Below are positions 24,527 to 36,990 of a DNA stretch of 64,000 nt, in pieces; positions within the stretch are counted from its first letter, which is position 1; each line of letters opens with the position of its first letter. The stretch is from Pardosa pseudoannulata (Eukaryota; Arthropoda; Arachnida; Araneae; Lycosidae): contig CM063498.1 of the NCBI GenBank assembly GCA_032207245.1, positions 96,098,851 to 96,162,850 on the forward strand, in the 5' to 3' direction. The translations under genes were made by a program, and so were the position numbers. Below the pieces are notes generated by a model. It worked only from the letters and a program-made list of their open reading frames with translations, was not told the origin of the DNA and searched no databases.

Positions 24527-25850
24527 TGTAATGATCCTTTACATGACCCTAGAAAAAGAGGAGCAGAAGATAACTTTTCGCAGCGGACAATTACGGTTAG
24601 CGGCAGGTAGAAACGGGTGGTCCTAACAATACACGTTTGTGTACTAGGTCCCGGACTTAACTGAAAACTGTCCGTGTGCTGGAGCCAGCTCGTCTGAGAC
24701 TTTGTGAGGTTATTTGAGTGAAAAGACTAGGGGAAATTATTATAAATTGAGCTACATTATAGTGCCACATGTGCGCCCATTAGCGGTAGCGAAAAAGGAA
24801 ATTAAGTTGTTTGTGTCGGCTGATTTAAAGACGGCTTTTCGGCCACATATGGAAACGGAACAGCTGATTCAGAAGGGAAGTGACCGCAAGATTGCATCAT
24901 CCTGGTTCTCGAAGTTTCAGAAGAACCGCGTGAAGGGAACCGGGACCGCTATAAAAGAAGAGTGGCGGTGCCAAGACGAGACTTTTTCTTCTTGAGAGTT
25001 GCTTTTGGAGCTGTTGTGTGGAGCTCGAGAGGAGTCCACTCGTCTCTCCGATTTCTGGAGTTTGTTTGTTTTAGAGACCGCCAGCGCCTCTGTTTGCTAA
25101 GAAGTCGACTTTCGACTTTGGGATCCCATTCCCGTTATCTTACTATTTTTTTCTACTTCGTGCATAGAAGTAGGTCGCTGAGCGTGCCCCTTGCTCTCAT
25201 TTTGCATCGTCTTGGATCCCGAGTTTCCTCCACGAGTAACTCCAGCGTGATACGCACTCGGAACGTTTGAACCTTGGTGTGAAAGCCGACTGTACCCGGA
25301 GCCGTCAGCCCGGAGGTTATAGTGTCAGCGTTTCGAACCGGCACTATTTAGCGAACTGTTCCAGTGATTTAGAAGACTTAGCCACACTGTACCCACACAT
25401 CGTAATTGTGTGAATGTTATCTCAGCACTAGATCCCAGAAAATTTAGAAATCTACTGAACCTGTACATAGCTGTACATAGTTTATTCACCTGAATCAAAC
25501 AGTCTGACTCACACTGCTTTTATAATATCAGAATATATTTTAAAACTCTGCCAGTATCGAGTAGTTGCAAGATATTTTATTTAATATCTTTTGTCTGTAA
25601 GCAACTTAAACGGAGGAACTGTGCAGTTCTATTTAAATTAAATTTATTTAATATTTAAAAACCTACCTTTTTAACTTCTTTTTTTAAATTTTTATTTACT
25701 TTATATGTATATACATATTTTCCTTTTTACCATTGTATTATAACCATACTGTAACTGGCATTTTGATATACAATATATTCATTATGAACCGCTATCTTGT
25801 TAAATATCCTATCTTGATTACTGGAGATATGTCCATCCGGCCCAGGTCCT
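24527..25850 (+). mobile_element. Probable LTR of a retrotransposon (right end unresolved)
   Basis: Begins TGTAATGATCC and is markedly GC-richer than its surroundings to about 25400. It has a TATA box (ctataaaag at 24949-24957) with a dense downstream segment, as in the promoter and R/U5 of Ty3-type LTRs. No gag or pol follows within reach, so a solo LTR is the simplest idea. Frames of 93 and 102 codons within it look non-coding. A host promoter with first exon is the main alternative. Confidence 0.45.
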
Positions 25851-27120
25851 TCGAAGATTACCCTTTGTAGAGAGAAGCTTAAAAATTCTAATCTATTCAT
25901 AAACTAGCTAAAGAAAACTGGAATCACCAATACTTAAAGGTAAGCCTTTTTTCCCGATATTGAGAGGTACTGATTGCTAAAACTTGATAGTAAGAAATTC
26001 CTATATTGTAAAAAATGATGTACTATTTTATAGAGCTAAATTTAGTATCTCTCGGTCTGACATTCTCCGATATAGCCAGATATTGGGAAAAAAAGTTTAG
26101 CCGTGTAATATCGGCTACTCCGACTTTGCACGATATTGGTCGAATCGCTGTTTACGATATCACACGGTAATCCTATGTTATGGGGAAGAGTAGTGGAACC
26201 GGAAAATTTATTAAAAATAAATATTTTGTATCAGTATGATAAAACCAAACAGAAGAATATGTAATAAACAAATTGATTTTATATAATATATTTAAGTACA
26301 AAGTTTTTCCAAGCACTATCTCCATTCTAAGCTTTAAAGTCATTTAGATTGTTAAAATTCAATTTAACTATATAAAGGACTGAATTTATCATGAAATATA
26401 AGGGATATTCATAAAAAATATATCGATTAATTATTTTTCAATACACCAATAAATACTCTCAGTTTATATTTTTAAATAATATCGGAAAATAAGATGAAAA
26501 GAAAATCGAGGATTAAAACTCAAGTAACATTTAAAAATTAAAATATTAAAGTAAAAAAATATTTTTTAAATTTCCAATTTGATTGATTTAATGGTACTTC
26601 AATTTATATGTAGTGTTATAAAACTTAGTTAATAGGTCACACAAATACTTTGTAAACGCTCTCATAAAATATTAACCGATTCTGCTATATAATCGATGCA
26701 GACATGACATAAGTTTTCAACCTAAATTATTTTTTCGATAATTTACCTTTTTTATACATTCTTAGATAAACCACTTATTTTAGACAGTCTTGTATGTTGA
26801 AATAAATTTTATTATCCAAAATATTTTTAACAAATTATTTTAGATTTTCTCCCACTAGATGGTAGCACTACATAAGACACATTATTAGAATTTTTTCCAA
26901 TTGTTGGCGTTTAATTTAAAAAGAATAAAGATCGTCAGAAAATATTACAATAAAATAAGAGTGACAATTAACGTTTTGCTTGATTTAAAAAAAAAACTGC
27001 AGTTTCTATAATTGTGATGAATTATAAAAAGCTGCAGTTTTTTTGTAATTCAGCAAACCGCAAACCCATATTTAGATTTTTCAGGATGTCGGAAATAGTA
27101 GAATGTTGAACAGTGATACT
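25851..27120. other. Unassigned AT-rich sequence
   Basis: No gene. An imperfect inverted pair (ccttttttcccgatattg near 25945 and cagatattgggaaaaaaag near 26077) may bound a ~150-bp MITE. Confidence 0.45.
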
Positions 27121-27130
27121 TATTTAATTC

Positions 27131-27200
27131 AGTGATTCCCAACTTTTGGACCACCACCCTTTACAAGAAAAAGAATATTCGAATACCCTCTCATTTCACT
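27131..27200 (+). mobile_element. Possible hAT left end
   Basis: cagtgattcccaacttttgg resembles hAT termini. The matching right end was not found, so extent and identity are uncertain. Confidence 0.35.
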
Positions 27201-27731
27201 ATCGCTGAATATTACCCATATTTGTTTAATTTACATGTCCATACAGATTCACAAAGTAAATATTAATTAAAATGGCCATAAAATGTAGTAAAAAATTGTT
27301 TATTGAAAATTTGAAAAGTAACCAAAAAATCAATAAGAAATAAAAAAAATAATGGTGTAGGCTAGTGGAGTTTTATCAGTTGTTATTGTCGAGTTTCAAT
27401 TTTGTTAAGCCAATTTATAAATCTCCACGTTTAGCGATGTTCCTTTTCTTAGACAGTTAACTGGCTACCTCACTATACTTTTCAGTGAAATACGATAAAG
27501 GAAATGCAATTTTGGAACTGAAATAAGGGGCTGAAAAATGACGGCCCGTGAAAGAATTTATGAAATTTGTGATTGGAAAAATATCACATTTATTGTGGCA
27601 AATACTATATTATTCGATTTATTTATTGATGATTATTTAGATATTATGTCTACCAGCCCCTAACCATCCCCTTGATTACCTTAACGACCGCCATTTGTCT
27701 CTGAGTTCGGTAGCACCCAACTATAAGGCTT

Positions 27732-27846
27732 CAACGTTCAGTTGGCCGAATGGTTAGGGCGCTGATCTTCGGTGCCAGAGTTCGTAAGTTCAAAACCTAC
27801 TCTGGCATAGATGCTAGTAGCCGTTCAGAATCGGCTTTAAGCAGTC
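27732..27846 (+). repeat. SINE (family A), 5' part, interrupted
   Basis: Contains gttggccgaatggttaggg, a mutated B box (taagttcaaaacctac), gccgttcagaatcgg and ctttaagcagt. The 3' part continues at 28563, after about 710 bases of other sequence. Confidence 0.8.
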
Positions 27847-27874
27847 CACTACAGGCAGGGTTCTCTACGTTTTC

Positions 27875-28162
27875 TTAAGAAAAATGAAACTGAATAGACT
27901 GAGCGGAGATGCAGCAGTAAATGCCCTCCCTTCGAACCATGGACCTTTCCCTCAGTATCTCCACAGGTACCACTTCTCGGATAGCTCCTCGGGAGATTGT
28001 GTCTGAGGTGCAGTAGGTGACTGCAATCACTATCTGCATGATTGCCCTCTGACACACGACTTGCATTTTAAGATACCCTCTGACACATCCACTCTGGGTA
28101 AAGAGCCTAATCAAAAACTTAGTACTGATAAGGAAGACCAGGAGCCTGGTTGACTGGCTCAC
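27875..28162 (-). pseudogene. Possible R1-like LINE reverse-transcriptase fragment inside a SINE
   Basis: A 95-codon minus frame contains CQRAIMQIVIAVTYCTSDT, AIREVVPVEILRERSMVRRE. In R1/Jockey-type LINEs the region after the reverse transcriptase has a similar QRR..L..V..AYRT.ST.A...IAG..P..LL..ER pattern. The match is partial; a second hypothesis is chance similarity in an unknown repeat. The whole insert runs about 27847-28560. Confidence 0.45.
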
Positions 28163-28562
28163 CGCAAATCAAGGAGCCATCGTGCGACCATGAAGATCTT
28201 AGCCTAAAACCACACCGTAAGGGGCAAAGTACCCCTTCACTAATAGCCATCACAACTACCCTGTGTTGTTATTGCTTCCCTCACCAACACCTGCTCTCTT
28301 GTCAGAGAGTTCCTTGAAGTACTCCGGGTCAACCGGACTTTTAACCTGGGCAGGATTCATGCGGACTGTCCCGCACTTCCGGAAACTGCATTAATTGTAC
28401 TTATCTATCTAGATTGCCTATATTTTTTTTTTGTTATTTTAAATTTTATGGTCGGAATGCTGACTTCGCCCCTGCGTAACGCATTGTTGCCGGACAGTCA
28501 GACCGAACCAGCAATTCAACACCCTACACCCGACTTCGGGTGGGTGGCTGGTTACAGGTAGT

Positions 28563-28690
28563 ACACGGCTTTAAGCAATAGGTACCCGTCTCATTAGCCC
28601 TTGTGTTGTAAAAAACTAGACCGTAGTTCTCCAAACCAAACCGTAGTCTCATTAGTTATCGTGTGGCAAAAGAGCAAGCCGTGCCAAACT
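28563..28690 (+). repeat. SINE (family A), 3' part plus a second tail fragment
   Basis: Has ggctttaagcaataggt, tctcattagcccttg and ctccaaaccaaaccg, then another partial copy of the tail (gtctcattagttatcgtgtg). Confidence 0.75.
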
Positions 28691-29520
28691 ATACATACTA
28701 GGCGCGTGTCATTAGTATTTGATGGAAACGCTGACCTTTATTTAGTAAAATATTACCGAAAGTGTGTTTTATCATAAAACACAGAAAGTGGTTTTTGAAG
28801 CTTCATTTCTTAAATTTTGAGTGCTAACGAAATTTCTCAATTTACAATATCCTTTTATTCACACCATACACCATTTTATTGGATTGTTTTCTATGCAGTC
28901 TGTCATTTCTTTCTTTCTGTGTTTACTAATCGAGGAACTTTTTCATCTTAATCGATCTTCCGTCACAAATATTTCCTCCAAATTTTTAAAATGCTATATC
29001 GTCCTTTTTTGTGGGTTATTTTTCCCAAATAATAGCCACCATAAAATTGACTGCAGGAGAATTTTCCACGGTGTTTTATAACTTGATCAACTTTAAATCG
29101 TAACTGTACGGTCTCAATAAGATCGGTTATTTTTCATCCGATATTAACTATCCATTAAAAGTAAAGAGTTTCAAGAAATCATATGCAAGCGATATTTTTT
29201 TCCTTTGTAATTATTGACCATAGAGGTACAAAAAGATATTTAAGGCTACAGAATTAGCGATTTTATGGTGAAATTATTTAAGAATAAAGTGGCATCTATA
29301 TTTCTGAAAACAAATGGTGAGATGAAATATAGTTCTATGGCAATTACTTCATGAATTTAATTCATGTAACTTTTTATTAAAAGGATTCATAATTATTGTT
29401 CTAAATTATTTTATATTATTTGGAACAAAGAATGTTTCTTTATGTATTACAAATCATTTGATAAAGGTATGTCTTAGAAGGTTTATTGATTAGTTTTTCT
29501 CGTTTATTTTATGTTTCTTA
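28691..29520. other. Unassigned AT-rich sequence
   Basis: No gene recognised; an 86-codon + frame (28821-29081) is low-complexity and not supported. Confidence 0.5.
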
Positions 29521-29530
29521 TGATAAATGA

Positions 29531-31040
29531 TATATATCTGGTTTCACTGCAGTTTAAGGTGCCTGTGGAATTTGGCTCTTTATCGATATGTATCATCGCC
29601 AAGTATGTGAATTTTCACCCATATGACAAATTTAAGACTATTCGACTACAATTGTGCATAAAATTTTTCTATATTGTTTTCAGTATTTTAATACATTTAA
29701 TTTAAGCTTTTTATTGCATTTTCATTGCTTTTATAAAGTAAGTACTCATATATTCTGTAAATTTTCCCTCTGATTTAGAAAACAAAATACTGGGTGAAAG
29801 TTTACAATAGGTAGAAATAAAATTTTATTGCCAAAATATATCGCCAAATTTTTCGCCAAACTAAGAAGTACGCGATACTACAGCGAACCCAAACACTGTT
29901 ATCCATAAGTTTGAAAATTTGCAAGTTTGGTACAATCTGTGTATAAAGTTTATCTATACGGTATGTTTTGCTATTTTAATAATTATAGTTCATGCTTTTT
30001 ATTGCATTTGTTTTGCTAATATGGATGTTTATCCGCCCTTTTAAATGGCGTGCTTCCATTATTGACGCCAAAATATATCGCCGAAAACACTAGGAAGCAT
30101 CCTAAACCGCATTTTCACCATATATTTTTATTGGGTTCGCCTTTTTACAGTCACCCATCTCTTTTGGGCTTATGATAATATTTTATGGGAATGACTACAT
30201 AACAAGGTTAGGCAGTTTTTCCTCGCCAAATCGGAGATAAGGGTTTCACTGCAGTTTAGAATGCCCCTGGGTTTTGATTACTTCAAGTATGCGAGTTTTC
30301 TCGCCTATCACAACCTGATTTGTTTCTAACTGTAATTGTGTATAAAATATTAAGTATTTTAATACTTATAATTTATGCTTTTTGTTTTATTTTCATTGTT
30401 TTTATAAAGTATGTACCCATATTTTCTTGTAAATTTCCATATAATTTTGAAAATTGTTTTCCATACGTTTGCAAATTTAAAAATTTGGTACAATCTGTGC
30501 ATAAATTTTACCATTTTTTTTTCTATTTTAATAATTTTAGTTTTTTTTTGTTTTGGTTCGCGTCTTGACTGAAGAACAGGGTGTCCCCGCTAACTTGGCG
30601 ATAAAGTTATGAACATGGTAGCCTAACATTTTCTCCTGATCTCGCCGTGTCCAAACAATCTGTATCTATATTTTAATTTATATTTTATTTGTATCCTGCT
30701 CTCCTTATGAAATCCATTTCTTATATATTAAATACGCGTAATGCTTAAACATATTAGATATAATGAACCCTTAAAGGTTCACTATGGCTTTTTAATAATT
30801 TTTAATAATTTGGAGCTGTTGGCTCTGTAAACTGTTAAGGGATTAATTACCCTTAAATGCTCTATTCTACCTTTTAAGTTGTGAGTTACTGATTCCAACT
30901 GATAAAAACCCTTTAAAAGTTTTTGAGGCAGTTAAAAGAATTCTTGAAATTACTGGTTTTACAATCTTGTAACCTTTCTTTGGCATCTAAGAACTTTGTC
31001 GCCAAATTGAAAAAATCACCAAAGAGGGCGGTTATGCTTG
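29531..31040 (+). repeat. Diverged dispersed direct repeats with tcgccaaa motifs
   Basis: The block starting gtttcactgcagttta occurs near 29541 and 30244, and both continue into attttcattg(c/t)tttataaagta. Another block, tttggtacaatctgtg, is near 29927 and 30487. The motif tcgccaa or tcgccga recurs at about 29589, 29843, 29858, 30075, 30219 and 30995. Confidence 0.6.
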
Positions 31041-33517
31041 GAGAGCTCTAAAATGGTCTAATATTTAGAGTTGTCAGAAGGAATATGCTATGTCATAAAT
31101 AAAATATGACATTTATAATAAAAGAAACTTCGTGATAAGAAATGTATTTGGTATCCCATATAAACACAATACTGTAAACTGAAGCTTAATAATATATAAA
31201 GATGATTAGTCCTGATGAAGTAATGATTTTAGTCAATGTACGTACTGGAAAAGTAAATTTATGTGCGAGGCTTGAAAAATCATAAAATTGGATCCAGATA
31301 TCGGAAGTTTAAATAACAGTAGATACTCGAAAATTTGGTAGATTATTGATAAGATTGTAATCTGCTTTCATTGAAAAGAAAAACTCGCTCTCAAGAAACA
31401 AGAAAATTTTACAAATTACCTTTTAGATGTCCTTAAAAAAGAACGGTAGGCATAATAGTTTGAGTACCATCGTTGATATATGTGCTTATACCTTTCACAA
31501 TCGGCTTTAAGCTATAGATCTATGTCCGTTTCGTATCCGAATGGCAAAACATTAATCCTAGCCCTTTTGTTTTTAAACTTTTTAGATTTTCAGTGAAAGA
31601 ATCAGGATCTTAAAAATGCCAACTATTCCTAAAATGTTTAAGTTCAACAGAATATTGTTATTTTACAGCACTACTGAAAAGTTTTGGTACATGAGGGATA
31701 ATTAAACCCAAATCTACTTTTAAAGTCGAAATAAATTGTAAATGTGAGAATTTTGAACTACAGTGCCACTAGTCAATCTTTAAAACTAGCAAATCTTTCA
31801 AATCATCTCTTTAAACATAATTAAATAGAAAACCCATATTTCGATAAACATTTTTAAAATAGTAAATGTCTGCATTATTCGCTGTGCATCTTTAATATAT
31901 TTCTTTAAAGTATTGTTTTGAATTCCCGTGCAAAGGTAACTCTGTTTTATTATCAACCTTTGTTTGACCCATAAAATTTGAACACAAAAGAAGTGCGATA
32001 AGCGCACTCTTGTGTTTTAACTAGACTCACGTGACAATCGAATAACTAGATTAACGTCTCCGAGGGTTCCAAGATTATTGCTTCCTTGTTGAGTTGGGAA
32101 AGAATCTTGGACCCTTCTCAAAACAAGTGGAAATGTTAACGTTGTAATTTGCCGCTTTATGTCTTGCGTCTCTGCCAGGCTCACAGCAATGGTGTACACG
32201 CTTATGAACTCTTTTATTAAACAATTAGTTTTGCACGAATACGTTAGAGATATGTTCATATGCAGTTTGAATTTTCGAGATAATTAAGCTGTTCACGGAT
32301 GCAATTTCATTAGACAGGGATGTAAGTATCGAAACTATTTATAAAATTTATGATGTATGAAATGTAACAATAGGAATTACGACGAGATTTTGTATAATGT
32401 ATGTGAAATATAATAGTATTATTTTAACACTTTTTCCTTAAGTTATTAGTTTTATACCTATCTAAATTTCCGGTATTTCATTTTGAATAGCTTTTTATGG
32501 TGTAAATGGCAAAATAGTTATTTATTTGCTTGATATTTAAATGATTTTCACTGATAAAGTAATTTTTTATGCAATTAAGATGGCAATGGGCTGAAATTCC
32601 ATTTTCTGTCATTGATTAACGGAATGTAACTAACAGAGAGAAACAAATATTATTTTTTTAATATTTATCATCCTATAATGAATTTAAAATTTACCACGTC
32701 GCAGAATTAAATTATTACTATCAATAAATATGAAAGTTTCTTCGAAATACAAATATTTATATTATGTAAAAATTTAAAAGAAATCATGTGCATTTTTAAA
32801 CGTACCATCTCTTTGAAATTTATTATCTATGCACCCTGTAGCTTATTAAATGAAATTTAGTTAAAATAAATACAATCAAAATAAAACTTGTACACTACGC
32901 TTTTTTTGTTTAATTTTATATTTTAAAATGAAAACTTAACACATTTTTTTTATCTGAAATAAAAAAAAAAACAAATCTAACGATTAATATTTTAAAAAAT
33001 AGAACTTTCCGCAGTATTTGAACAACGTAGCACTTATTTAAATGGATATGAGATAGATCTTTAGTTATAATAGCGTACGAATTTTTTTTCTGTTTCCGAT
33101 TTTAATTTAAATAAATGAATTCATAAAATTTGAATAAATGAACGAAAATTAAAAACAACAATGAACTAAAATAAATAAAATAACGATAGTATTTAAACTG
33201 TTGAACTAAAGTAAAAAGAAACTAATAATGAGATAAAATTTTAAATAAATGAACTACAGTTTTTAATTAAGAAACGAGGGGAAAATGTTTGCACGTGGTT
33301 AGAAAATACCACCGCTCTGCATTCTAAGTTAATTAAATTCGATCGTTCTATTCAACCATCATACTAACTGCCCTTTTTAATAAAAAAATATTTAGAAAAT
33401 AAGATTTATTATATTATTCTTTGTTATCTCAATAAAGTCTGACTTCCTTAATACTTCAGTTTGAAAATCTTAACTTTTCTTTCTAATTTTTGATGAAAAT
33501 TTCTTAATGATTATCAA
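31041..33517. other. Unassigned AT-rich sequence
   Basis: Contains a faint SINE relic (about 31475-31560, caatcggctttaagc). No gene seen. Confidence 0.5.
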
Positions 33518-34263
33518 AATATCTGGCAATGGTCAATGCACAATCTGGTTTCTATTGAATGGGTATTAGAGGAATGTTATTATAACAGTCCAGCTTGTTT
33601 TTGAAAAAACAGTCTCACTGCTAAATTGTTAAATTAAGAGTCGTTTTAATTAACCAATTATATAGTTAGACAAAATACATTTAATAGCAAAATACGAAAG
33701 TCCTTTATTTATTAGATAACTACATATTAGTATTTGAAATCAGAGAGATTAATTTGCAATATTTATAAGAATCCTTTTTCCAATCACCAATGCAATTGTA
33801 AATCATTTCATTGTAAGGCTTTTAGTGATGAAGAGAAAATTCTTTTAAATACATGAACATTGCAATCAAATTCCTTACTAAATCGTCGAGAATATCTGGC
33901 AATGGTCAATGCACAATCTGGTTTTCTAATGAATGGGTGATTAGAGGAATGTTCTTATAACATTCAAGCTTGTTTTTGAAAAAACAGTCTCATTGCTAAA
34001 TTGTTAAATTAAAAGAGTTGTTTTAATTAACCAATTATATAGTTAGACAAAATACATTTAATAGCAAAGTACGAGAGTCCTTTATTTATTAGATAACTAC
34101 ATACTAGTATTTGAAATTAGAGAGATTAATTTGGAATATTTATAAAAAATATCCTTTTTTCAATCACCAATGCAATTTTAACTAATTTCATTATAAGGTT
34201 TTTAGTGATGAAGAGAAAATCCTATTAAATAAATGAACACTGCAATCAAACTCCTTACTAAAT
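33518..34263. repeat. Tandem duplication, two copies of ~371 bp
   Basis: aatatctggcaatggtcaat begins both copies, at 33518 and 33889. They stay alike through taaccaattatatagttag and gtgatgaagagaaaat to ccttactaaat. Differences are scattered substitutions and a few small gaps. Confidence 0.92.
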
Positions 34264-35534
34264 CTCCAAGTTTTATTTAATATTTATTAGATATTTTTGA
34301 TTTGTTTCAAATTTTTATCGAGTAGCGTGTGGAATGATTTTCTAATGTTTGATCAGTAGTTTCCAATTAAGAATGACACTAAACCATGCTTGGAAAAACA
34401 AAATGTGTAATTTTCTGATTCTGAGCTTAAAAGGAACATTTTACACATTTTGTAAAGAAATATTAATATTTTTATCGTTAGTATTTCTTTTTCTTTATAA
34501 TTTCTATGAATGCTTATGATGACAAATCAGTTTTATTCTAAAGCATAAAATGCATCCCATAGATAAAAAATGTCACTTTTATGTATAAAAGGATTATCAA
34601 CTATGGACCTTGTATTGCTTTAAAAGAAAGATAGTTTAAATAAATATAATCACACTCGTACATTAAACTTTTTCTGTACAATATGAGATTTTAAACGTGA
34701 AAATTTTGAGACATTTTTTACGTAAATGCGATGCAGCAAGTAATAAAAGTACATAATTACAGTAAATATAGATACTGATATATTTTTCAATAATACCATT
34801 GTTATAATAATGGTTTGAAGAAATTAATGCAATATATAACATACAAAAATAATCTAATTAGTACATGAAAAATATACATTTTATCAGTGCATATTGCTAT
34901 GAGTCAGATGGAAATATTCAAGGCAAAGAAAAGGTGAATCAACGCAATCGAAACAATATGGCACCACTTTTTTAGTCAAATTCTTTACTCTAGTTCTTGC
35001 TAGCTGCTCTGAATGCTAAAGAATGAGAGTAATCACTTAGTAATCGAATCACGATTGTTTGACAAAAGAGGGCAATCGAAACAATTGCCTACCGCGAAGT
35101 GGAAGTTACCTGTGACCCCCACTACGAAAACTTCTTCAAGCATTATTTTATAACTCATTTTATCTGCTGCAAATACTATTTCAGCATATGTATCGCATAA
35201 CGAAAAGTTCACGCCGGCGCTTTGGGCAAACCATCGAAAATGCGTATGACAGTCAACGTGTTAAATAACAAATAAAACTATTTAATATTTTTTACATGAA
35301 GAACATTATCAAATATTTAAACTTTTAGCACTTACCTAGGTTGATATGGCAAAAACAGGGTCAAAGTAAAACTACACTTTACAAAATTCTCCATTTTAGT
35401 TACCTTACATTAATGATATCATATATGATATATGATTACATATATGATATCAGTTTCATAATTTAGAAATTACCATCTATGTCCCCTGAAGTGTTTCTTC
35501 CTATTTTTGAAGGTTTTTGGTTTTACAATATCTA
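34264..35534. other. Unassigned AT-rich sequence
   Basis: No gene. Includes a long-arm hairpin at 35414-35452. Confidence 0.5.
35414..35452. repeat. Hairpin with perfect 14-bp arms
   Basis: tgatatcatatatg is followed by an 11-base loop and its exact reverse complement catatatgatatca. Confidence 0.9.
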
Positions 35535-36990
35535 CCTGAATAGAAAAAAAAATATACAGTATACGAGATTTACTTTGATTGAATGCTTGTTGTGTTCAGA
35601 TAAAGATAAACAACTCCTTCTCAAATAAGACTCATAACCTTTATGTTATTTTAAATTTCTGAAAATAGATAATTTACATTTAATATTAGAATAAGTTCTT
35701 TTTATAATTGGATACTTTTATTTGTTATAAACTATTTTGAGTTCTTACAGCTAGAGATAGAAAAAGTACAGTGCCGGAGTTTTACTTTGATTTAATGTGT
35801 GAAAAGATAAGCAACTCCTTCTCAAATAAGACTCATAATCTTAATGTTATTTTAAATTTCTGAAAATAGATAATTTACATTTAATATTAGAATAAGTTCT
35901 TTTTATAATTTGGATACGTTTATTTGTTTTAAACTATTTTGAGTTCTTACAGCTAGAGATAGAAAAAGTACAGTGCCGGAGTTTTACTTTGATTTAATGT
36001 GTGAAAAGATAAGCAACTCCTTCTCAAATAAGACTCATAATCTTAATGTTATTTTAAATTTCTGAAAATAGATAATTTACATTTAATATTAGAATAAGTT
36101 CTTTTTATAATTTGGATACTTTTATTTGTTATAATCTACTTTGAGTTCTTACAGCTAGAGATAGAAAAAGTACAGTGCCGGAGTTTTACTTTGATTTAAT
36201 GTGTGAAAAGATAAGCAACTCCTTCTCAAATAAGACTCATAATCTTAATGTTATTTTAAATTTCTGAAAATAGATAATTTACATTTAATATTAGAATAAG
36301 TTCTTTTTATAATTTGGATACGTTTATTTGTTTTAAACTATTTTGAGTTCTTACAGCTAGAGATAGAAAAAGTACAGTGCCGGAGTTTTACTTTGATTTA
36401 ATGTGTGAAAAGATAAGCAACTCCTTCTCAAATAAAACTCATAATCTTAATGTTGTTTTAAAGTTCTGAAAATATACAATCTACATTTAATATTAGAATA
36501 AATTATTTTTATAATTTAAATAAGTTTATTTGTTATAAGCTACTTTCAGTTCTTACAGCTCGAGATAGAAAAAAAGCACAGTGCATGAGTTTTACTTTGT
36601 GGGTTGTGTTCAGATATATATAAACCACTCTTTCTAAAAAAAAAAAGACTCATAATCTTTATTTTATTTTAAATTTCTGAAAATAGTTAATCTACATTTA
36701 ATATTAGAATAAGTTCTTTTTATAATTTGGATACGTTTATTTGTTATAAGCTACTTTGAGTTCTTATGGTTAGAGATAGAAGAAAAGTACAGTGCATGAG
36801 TTTTGCTTTGATTGAATGTGTGTTGTGTTCAGATAAAGAAAAGACTCTTCTCATATAGGACTCAAAATGTTTATGTTAATTTAAATTTCTGAAAATAGAT
36901 AATCTACATTTAATATTAGAATAAGTTCTTTTTATATTTTGGATACTTTTATTTGTTATTAGCTACTTCGAGTTTTTACAGCTAGTTTAT
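35535..36990. repeat. Satellite-like tandem array, about seven units of ~202 bp
   Basis: The start agctagagatagaaaaag recurs at 35749, 35951, 36153 and 36355, exactly 202 bases apart. More diverged units follow near 36557, 36769 and 36980, and a diverged first unit lies at about 35535. Each contains tactttgat, actccttctcaaataaga and aatattagaataagttc. Confidence 0.95.

Noticed and set aside
25945..26100. Imperfect inverted repeat as a MITE
   Set aside because: Arms are A/T runs with modest matching and no target duplication. Noted only in the interval entry.
35749..36560. CRISPR-like array in the 202-bp repeats
   Set aside because: Repeats are long, contiguous and without unique spacers. 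The organism is a eukaryote.
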